This document shows, one piece after another, positions 6,551 to 11,455 of a DNA stretch of 11,455 bases (its first letter is position 1; every line of letters begins with the position of its first letter). The stretch is from DRQF01 sp964559135 (GTDB lineage: Bacteria > Planctomycetota > GCA-002687715 > DRQF01). The notes under the pieces are model-generated. The model was given only the letters and a program-made list of their open reading frames with translations, had not been told where the DNA came from and did not search any database. The stretch is from positions 1 to 11,455 of the forward strand of contig CAZLGG010000120.1 in the NCBI GenBank assembly GCA_964559135.1, read 5' to 3'. Made by a program: the position numbers and the translations under genes.

Positions 6551-8016
6551 GGCTGGCCGAGAACCGTGATGTAGACGACGGCCTCCGACTGGGGGAGTTC
6601 CAAGACATCGCAGACCTGGTCGTCGAAATAGCCGCCGATGCCGCTCACTCCGAGGCCCAATCTCACGGCCGCGAGGTTCATGCGCTCCCCGATCTGACCG
6701 GCGTCGAGTCCCAGGTACCGATAGCCGCGGTCGCCGTAGCGTCTGTCGACGCTGTCGAGGGAGGCCGTGTGGACGATCACCGCGGCGGCATCTCGGCCGA
6801 GTTCCTGCCCCAGACAGAATGCGTGACACTGCAAGGCGAAGGAGCCGGGTCGGACAAGTCGTCGCGAGGCCGTCTCCGGATCGAATGCGTGGACTCCCGG
6901 TTCGAGGTCCGTGACGTTGAGAGCGATGATCCATGTCTTGAGGAGGTCCGGTGCGATGAGCGCATCTCCCCGGTTGCGGCCCTCCGTCCGGTCGGCGTAG
7001 CCCGTCGCGAGCACCTGATCCAACTCCTCCACGGGGAGGGGACCGCCCGTCAGCCGCCGCGTCGAGCGTCGATTGAGAATCGTCTGGCAGAGATCGTCGG
7101 GGGTCCAGGAAATCGGTGGTCTCGTCAACACGTCGCCCCGGACGGTCACCGCCGCCTCGTCGCTCGGAGATGCGCCGTCGGTTTCGTCCCCGCGAAGATC
7201 TCCTGCCTGGTGGACCGCGGGAATGGAATGCACGTCGCATGTCGTGGGTGCATGGTTGCTTCGGCGCCTTGGGCCGGCTTGCAGACCCGTGTCCTCTTCG
7301 ACCACGGCGGCCAGAAGAAGGGAACTCTCGGCTTCGCGATCGAAGAGCATCAAAGCATCCAGATCGGCGTCGCGGAAGTCCGGAATGGGGACGCAGCGGT
7401 GCCCCAAGACCGGGGCAAACGTCGTGGCATTTCCGATGACGTGGCCCGTGTCGAGAAGAATGCGACGGTAGGCTCGTTCGTGGTAGCGCCAACTGGAACG
7501 AAAGAAGACCGCGCTGAAAAGCATGATACAGCGTGATCGACGGACCGCCGGATGGGAGAACGAGATGTCTTCGAGGTCGTTCCAGAAATCTCCATCCAAT
7601 AGCGGCGCCAGACAGTGATGCCTGACCTGATAGTTGTAGAGGCCGTCTGCGACATCCGGAAGATCTCGCAGGGCCACGTAGATCTCGGTCGGATAGAGGG
7701 CGCCGGCGGATGGGGCCGCGCGAAATAGGTGCTCCTTTCCCTCCGCCTCCTTGAGGACGGCCGTCACGCCGTTCGTGTGAAGTAGCAGCGTGGACAACGC
7801 GGCACGGTCCAGCATTCCGGCCGAGATATCGTCCAGTCGGGGAATCCCCGAAACCGGGTCGCGTCCCACGAGCAAGTCCTCGACGAGTTCCACGCGCTCG
7901 GTGGAGTGAAACGTCTTGTAGGGCTCAGGTTGCTGAGCCCAATTCAGGCTTGCCTGAGAGCCGAGATTCTCCGGGGAGTACTTGGTCGCCTCATGGTATT
8001 CTCGCGTAGGAGTCAC
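6535..8016 (-). CDS. SagB-type tandem nitroreductase-fold dehydrogenase
   Basis: A 493-residue FMN-dependent oxidoreductase of the SagB/ThcOx group, built from two nitroreductase-like halves. The N-terminal half (about 1-240) begins with YHEATKYSP and has the diagnostic RAAPSAGALYPTEIYV stretch (99-114) and RRILLDTGHVIGNA (184-197). A linker of about 55 polar, poorly conserved residues follows (245-300). The C-terminal half has NRRSTRR (315-321, an FMN-phosphate contact in nitroreductases), RGYRYLGLDAGQIGERM (430-446) and GVSGIGGYFDD (456-466). In RiPP clusters SagB enzymes oxidise azolines to azoles, but no YcaO, SagC/D or precursor gene is visible here, so the substrate is open. The start is a GTG at 8016 with a weak, distant ribosome site (AGAGGA, 16 nt). 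It lies 30 bp behind the histidine kinase gene, in the same frame, and is probably in its operon. Confidence 0.88.
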   Translation of the reverse strand: MTPTREYHEATKYSPENLGSQASLNWAQQPEPYKTFHSTERVELVEDLLVGRDPVSGIPRLDDISAGMLDRAALSTLLLHTNGVTAVLKEAEGKEHLFRAAPSAGALYPTEIYVALRDLPDVADGLYNYQVRHHCLAPLLDGDFWNDLEDISFSHPAVRRSRCIMLFSAVFFRSSWRYHERAYRRILLDTGHVIGNATTFAPVLGHRCVPIPDFRDADLDALMLFDREAESSLLLAAVVEEDTGLQAGPRRRSNHAPTTCDVHSIPAVHQAGDLRGDETDGASPSDEAAVTVRGDVLTRPPISWTPDDLCQTILNRRSTRRLTGGPLPVEELDQVLATGYADRTEGRNRGDALIAPDLLKTWIIALNVTDLEPGVHAFDPETASRRLVRPGSFALQCHAFCLGQELGRDAAAVIVHTASLDSVDRRYGDRGYRYLGLDAGQIGERMNLAAVRLGLGVSGIGGYFDDQVCDVLELPQSEAVVYITVLGQPPQPF

Positions 8017-8046
8017 GGAGTCTTGTAACAGATCCTCTGCCCGGGA

Positions 8047-10392
8047 TCAGGGGACAAGTCTTCGGATGGTCGCGAAGAGCGCCTCGGGACGAATGGGCTT
8101 CGTCAGGTAGTCGTCCATCCCCGCGTCGATGCACATGTCTCGGTCGCCGACGAGGGCATTGGCCGTCAGGGCGAGAATGGGAACGCGAACTCCCAGGGCC
8201 TTCTCCTGTTCGCGGATTTCTCTCGTGGCTTCCAGGCCTCCCATCTCGGGCATCTGGACGTCCATCAACACAAGATCGAAATCCTCTTCGAAGCGCTTCT
8301 CGATGGCCTCCTTGCCGTTGTTGGCGACCACCACGGTGACGCCCTGTCGCTCGAGCATCGCTCGAGCGAGCCGCTGATTCACGGGGTTGTCTTCGGCAAG
8401 CAGGACGCGAAATCCCTCGGTCACATTCGCGATCTCTTCCGATCCTCCAGGTCCGGCCTCCTCAATGGCCTCCGGACTCTTGCCGAGGATCCTCGAGAAT
8501 TGGAGTTCGAGTTCGGAGAGCCTGAGGGGGAGTCCGATTACGGAAAGATCCACTTTGCTCTTCCATTCCTCGCAATGGGAGTCGCCTATGAACGAATGAA
8601 GGCCGATGACATGCAGATCTCCCGTATCGACCTTGGAATCGATGGCCGTGTCCCAGTCGTTCGGATCCAGCGAGCCGGTATCCAGAATGATGGCGCGTGT
8701 CGAGCAAGACTCCTCGATCCACCGAGGGAGCTCGTCCAGCGAGCTGATCGCCTCGGCCCTTCCTCCCATGGCCTCGATCACGTCGGAGAGGGAACGTCTC
8801 AGGAACTCGTCCGGCACGACGACGGCTACGGGCGTGTCTCTCAGGTCAGGCCCTGAACTCTCCTCGGAATGTGCAAGTCCGACTTCGAAGGTGAACGAAA
8901 AGACGCTCCCTCGGCCCTCCTCGCTTTCAACCCGAAGCGTGCCGCCGAAGAGCGACACGAGACGTTGGCAGATTGCCAGGCCGAGGCCGGTTCCCCCGAA
9001 GCGACGCGTCGTCGAGCCGTCCGCTTGTCTGAACGGTTCGAAAATGGACCTCTGCTTCTCCGGTGGGATTCCGATCCCTGTGTCCTCGACGCTGCATTCG
9101 AGAAGGAGTTGGTCCTCCCGCTTCTCCGCGACTTCGATCGAGACATGAACGTGTCCCTCGGAAGTGAACTTCAGAGCGTTGCCGACGAGGTTGGCGAGGA
9201 TCTGGCGAAGTCGAAGTTGGTCGGAGAGGACGCGGCGAGGGACATCCGAAGCCAATCGCCACGCCAGCGTGATGGGGCGGCCTCGTGTTGTCGCGGCCAA
9301 ACTCCGAGTCAGGTTCGACAGGAGTTCCGCGAGGGAGAAGGTCTGATCGTTCAAATCCATCTGGCCGGCTTCGATCTTGGAGAGATCGAGGATGTCGTTG
9401 ATGATGTCCAGCAGACTCTCCGCCGATCCGGAGACCGTTTCCAAAAGGTCTCTCTGCTCGACCGTGAGTTCGCTGTCCATCAGCAGCGTCGTCATGCCGA
9501 TGACACCATTGAGGGGCGTCCGGATCTCGTGACTCATGTTGGCGAGGAATTCGGATTTCGCCCGCGCCGCCTCTTCGGCGCGCTCCTTGGCCGCCCGGAG
9601 GGACGCATTGGCCTGCATGAGGTCTCCAGTGCGTTCCATGATGAGACCTTCCAAGTGTTCGCGATGCTCGTCGAGTTCGGCATCCCTCCGGCGAATCCGC
9701 TCGATCATCGAGTTGAAGGACCTGGCCAACTGGGAGAGTTCATCATCCCCATCGGAGACGGGGGCCCTGAGGTCGTAGTTTTGGCGCTCGCTGATCTCGG
9801 AGGTGACCTTGACGAGCTGCCGAATCGGATAGGAGATCGTCCGTTGTAGGCGCCAGGCGATCAATGCTGAGAATGCCAGCACGGCCGACACGACGAGAAC
9901 CCCGACCTGGATGAATTTCTGCATGAGCCTTCGTTCGCGCGCGCGATCGTGGGAGAGAATGAGTGTCCCAAGGCGCCGATTTCTCGAGCGGATTGGGACA
10001 CCCACGAGGATGTCGTCGTCGCGAACCAGGACTCCGCCCGTGGGCGTGCGGGCCGGCTCTGGCGTCACCAGGCCGGATTTGTCCCAGCGAGCCATGGGGA
10101 CGTCACCGTTGGGTGTATACACCCACGCTGCGAGAACGCCTTGCGAACCCTCGAGGGTCGAAAGTGACAACTGCGTCTCGTCGATTTGTTCGAATTCGAG
10201 GGAGGGAGCGGCGGCCGCCGCGAGGACGCGGCCAAGCGACAGCGATTCGAAGACGATGCGCTCTTGGGCTCCACGGACGAGGATTCCGTACACCGTGGCC
10301 CCCGTCAGGACGATCCCGAAGCACGTGGTCAACGTCAGCATGACGATGAGACGAGACCGAATCGAGTGTGATGGTGCCTTCAGGAATCTCAA
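8047..10392 (-). CDS. Hybrid sensor histidine kinase (periplasmic sensor-HAMP-HisKA-HATPase-pseudoreceiver-receiver)
   Basis: A 781-residue inner-membrane hybrid kinase. A transmembrane segment at about 15-38 and a second at about 160-181 enclose a periplasmic domain of some 120 residues resembling the CHASE8/YfiN-type sensor (SLGRVLAAAAAPSLEF, VYTPNGDVPMARW). Then come HAMP (about 182-235), a coiled coil to about 280, HisKA with phospho-acceptor His288 in FLANMSHEIRTPLNG, and HATPase_c with N405, DTGIG (437-441), FRQAD and GGTGLGL (466-472). A degenerate receiver (about 520-640) precedes an intact one: E667/D668, phospho-acceptor Asp711, Thr743 and Lys765 in LTKP. No HPt domain or output domain is present, so phosphate must go to a partner encoded elsewhere. 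The start is TTG, overlapping the TGA of the YfiR-like gene, with AAAGGA six bases upstream. A YfiR-like neighbour suggests its sensor is held off by that protein. Confidence 0.93.
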   Translation of the reverse strand: MRFLKAPSHSIRSRLIVMLTLTTCFGIVLTGATVYGILVRGAQERIVFESLSLGRVLAAAAAPSLEFEQIDETQLSLSTLEGSQGVLAAWVYTPNGDVPMARWDKSGLVTPEPARTPTGGVLVRDDDILVGVPIRSRNRRLGTLILSHDRARERRLMQKFIQVGVLVVSAVLAFSALIAWRLQRTISYPIRQLVKVTSEISERQNYDLRAPVSDGDDELSQLARSFNSMIERIRRRDAELDEHREHLEGLIMERTGDLMQANASLRAAKERAEEAARAKSEFLANMSHEIRTPLNGVIGMTTLLMDSELTVEQRDLLETVSGSAESLLDIINDILDLSKIEAGQMDLNDQTFSLAELLSNLTRSLAATTRGRPITLAWRLASDVPRRVLSDQLRLRQILANLVGNALKFTSEGHVHVSIEVAEKREDQLLLECSVEDTGIGIPPEKQRSIFEPFRQADGSTTRRFGGTGLGLAICQRLVSLFGGTLRVESEEGRGSVFSFTFEVGLAHSEESSGPDLRDTPVAVVVPDEFLRRSLSDVIEAMGGRAEAISSLDELPRWIEESCSTRAIILDTGSLDPNDWDTAIDSKVDTGDLHVIGLHSFIGDSHCEEWKSKVDLSVIGLPLRLSELELQFSRILGKSPEAIEEAGPGGSEEIANVTEGFRVLLAEDNPVNQRLARAMLERQGVTVVVANNGKEAIEKRFEEDFDLVLMDVQMPEMGGLEATREIREQEKALGVRVPILALTANALVGDRDMCIDAGMDDYLTKPIRPEALFATIRRLVP

Positions 10393-11027
10393 TGGGATTC
10401 CTTTGCGCGGATGACCGTGTCCGCGAGTTTGAGCAGGCGGGCACTGATCGTAATGCCCGATTTCTTGGCTGCTGCGAGGTTGACATCGAACCGAAGTTTC
10501 TTCTTTCTGATCTTGAGAGCGATCATGCCTCCGGTCTTGGCAAAGTTGCTTCGGTCAGAGATCGTGAAGGCCTTCATCGCGTGGGCTTTCTTGAGCGCCG
10601 ATCGGAGATCGGCATCGCCCAGCTGAGGGCTCATGATGAGAACTTGGCAGTTTCCGATGGAGTTCACGGAACGATATCTTTGAATCTGTACGACGCGCCC
10701 TCCCGAACTCTTCTTGCCGGCGAGGGCGTCCAGTGCGGCGCCATAGGGGTCGGGTCCTACGATTCCGATGACGTACGTCTTCGATCCGGGGGGAAGATTC
10801 GACGAAGGCAGGGTGACGTATTGGCATATGCGATAGATGAATGCTGCCTTCAGGCGATACTCCCGCTGAGTTTCGCCTTCCTCGGTGTCGTCATGAAGGA
10901 CGGTTCTATAGACCGTCGCCGTTGGATGACACAGGAACACCATCCAGACGCCGACAGCCGCGACAAGGGCAGGAACCCTCGATGCCGCGGGTCGGGGACG
11001 ACGGCCTATGGGTGCATCAGGTGTCAC
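10389..11027 (-). CDS. YfiR-family (DUF4154) periplasmic protein
   Basis: A 212-residue member of the YfiR/DUF4154 family. A basic N-terminus with a hydrophobic stretch (about 17-36) should be a signal peptide or anchor that places the protein in the periplasm. Family hallmarks are YRLKAAFIYRICQYVTLP (57-74), the GNCQVLIMS strand (125-133), TISDRSNFAKTGGMIAL (155-171) and LRFDVNLAAAKKSGITISAR (178-197), close to the YfiR consensus. In Pseudomonas, YfiR inhibits the diguanylate cyclase YfiN through its periplasmic domain. Here the next gene encodes a histidine kinase with a YfiN-like sensor, so that kinase is the likely partner (inference). The start is a GTG four bases after the stop of the TonB-dependent receptor gene with no strong ribosome site, which suggests coupled translation. 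Its TGA overlaps the kinase start. Confidence 0.88.
   Translation of the reverse strand: MTPDAPIGRRPRPAASRVPALVAAVGVWMVFLCHPTATVYRTVLHDDTEEGETQREYRLKAAFIYRICQYVTLPSSNLPPGSKTYVIGIVGPDPYGAALDALAGKKSSGGRVVQIQRYRSVNSIGNCQVLIMSPQLGDADLRSALKKAHAMKAFTISDRSNFAKTGGMIALKIRKKKLRFDVNLAAAKKSGITISARLLKLADTVIRAKESH
10399..10404 (-). promoter_or_regulatory. Ribosome binding site deciding a TTG start for the histidine kinase
   Basis: AAAGGA on the minus strand lies six bases before TTG (10392-10390), inside the 3' end of the YfiR-like gene. No ATG or GTG gives a complete first membrane segment, so the TTG start is well supported. Confidence 0.65.
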
Positions 11028-11031
11028 GGAT

Positions 11032-11455
11032 TCAAGACCTGTACTCGGCTGAGATGTAGAAGCTGCGTTCGATTTCCGACCGACCGCGACCGAGGAAGGG
11101 AGTCCCCACTTCGTTCGTGGTGAGGTGTTCGTAATGGTTGTAAAAGAGGCTCAGTTGGAAAGAAAGGTTGTCTTCAGGTCTGAAGCGCCACCCCAGCTCG
11201 TAGGCGACGACCTCCTCTGTACGGGCGCGGCGTGTCGCCGAGATGCGGGCAACGATGGGCGGAGCGCCTGGAGGAAAGGTTGTTCCGGAGAGGACCGTGA
11301 CGTCCTGGTCGGAGCGCTGCGGCACCTTGACGGCACGGGAGACCGCTCCCCAGACAGTCGTCTTGGCGCTGGGCGTCCAGAGCAGACGCAGCCCCGGTTG
11401 CACCTCGAACCCCGAATAGTCGTTGTGTTCGAACTTGCTGCCGACAATGAGATGG
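11032..11455 (-). CDS. TonB-dependent outer-membrane receptor, C-terminal part
   Basis: The last 140 codons of a TonB-dependent receptor; the 5' end, plug domain and most of the barrel lie outside the window. The visible part reads as alternating beta-barrel strands and turns: HLIVGSKFEHNDYSGFEVQP at the window edge, LRLLWTPSAKTTVWGAVSRAVKVP, then VAYELGWRFRPEDNLSFQLS and a final strand ending FYISAEYRS. The LIVGxKxEHNDYxG and LLWxP wording is typical of receptors found next to YfiR and hybrid-kinase genes. The last residue is Ser; the usual terminal Phe of outer-membrane barrels is absent, though Tyr is third from the end. An internal GTG at 11403 is not the start, because the frame stays open to the edge. 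The ligand is unknown. Confidence 0.85.
   Translation of the reverse strand, partial: HLIVGSKFEHNDYSGFEVQPGLRLLWTPSAKTTVWGAVSRAVKVPQRSDQDVTVLSGTTFPPGAPPIVARISATRRARTEEVVAYELGWRFRPEDNLSFQLSLFYNHYEHLTTNEVGTPFLGRGRSEIERSFYISAEYRS

Noticed and set aside
5831..7492. 553-codon minus-strand frame across the fadE 3' half and the SagB-type gene
   Set aside because: It lies antisense to one strong gene and out of frame with another; the product is Arg/Pro-rich with no motif. It is a shadow of high-GC codon use.
6196..7536. 446-codon plus-strand frame
   Set aside because: It begins inside fadE in another frame and runs antisense to the SagB-type gene; no motif or ribosome site is seen.
8869..9849. 326-codon plus-strand frame
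   Set aside because: It is antisense to the HisKA/HATPase region of the kinase, with no motif of its own.
11151..11403. Start of an independent small gene at the internal GTG of the TonB-dependent receptor frame
   Set aside because: The frame continues open to the window edge with typical receptor barrel sequence, so it is an internal codon.

Overview
The window looks like a chromosomal stretch from a high-GC Gram-negative bacterium. An outer-membrane TonB-dependent receptor and a YfiR-type periplasmic protein show the Gram-negative envelope. G/C-rich third positions leave long open shadows opposite the real genes. I cannot place it taxonomically from sequence alone; the gene mix would fit Myxococcota/'delta-proteobacteria'-like or similar environmental lineages (a guess). 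There are seven confident protein genes plus one partial receptor gene, no RNA gene, no insertion sequence and no CRISPR array. Almost every base is coding.

Layout. (A) 1-2478, minus strand: a two-gene, translationally coupled unit. A PaaK/F390-synthetase-like AMP-forming ligase (958-2478) is followed, with a 4-base ATGA overlap, by a patatin-like phospholipase (1-961) whose 3' end lies outside the window. (B) 2479-2692: the only sizeable intergenic region (214 bp). It is divergent, with dyads and two mutually exclusive hairpins in the leader of the next gene. (C) 2693-3925, plus strand: a radical SAM/SPASM-like enzyme with N-terminal TPR repeats. (D) 3926-4087: two GC-rich hairpins and a possible 7-codon leader ORF. 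(E) 4088-6529, plus strand: a FadE-type membrane acyl-CoA dehydrogenase. (F) 6535-11455, minus strand, read from high to low coordinates: TonB-dependent receptor (partial) -> YfiR-like protein -> hybrid histidine kinase -> SagB-type tandem nitroreductase/dehydrogenase, with junctions of 4 nt, overlap and 30 nt.

How they may work together. The left half is compatible with lipid turnover: the patatin would release fatty acids, an adenylate-forming ligase could activate an acid, and FadE would start beta-oxidation. This link is inference, because PaaK-like enzymes often act on aryl acids. The right half is a coherent envelope-signalling unit: receptor, periplasmic YfiR-like inhibitor, and a kinase whose periplasmic sensor plus HAMP resembles that of the cyclase YfiN, so the YfiR partner here is probably a histidine kinase instead of a GGDEF protein. 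A SagB-type oxidase sits directly behind the kinase, in the same reading frame after one UGA. The co-occurrence of a radical SAM-SPASM protein and a SagB-type oxidase, both typical of peptide (RiPP) modification, is suggestive, but no precursor peptide or YcaO cyclase is visible.
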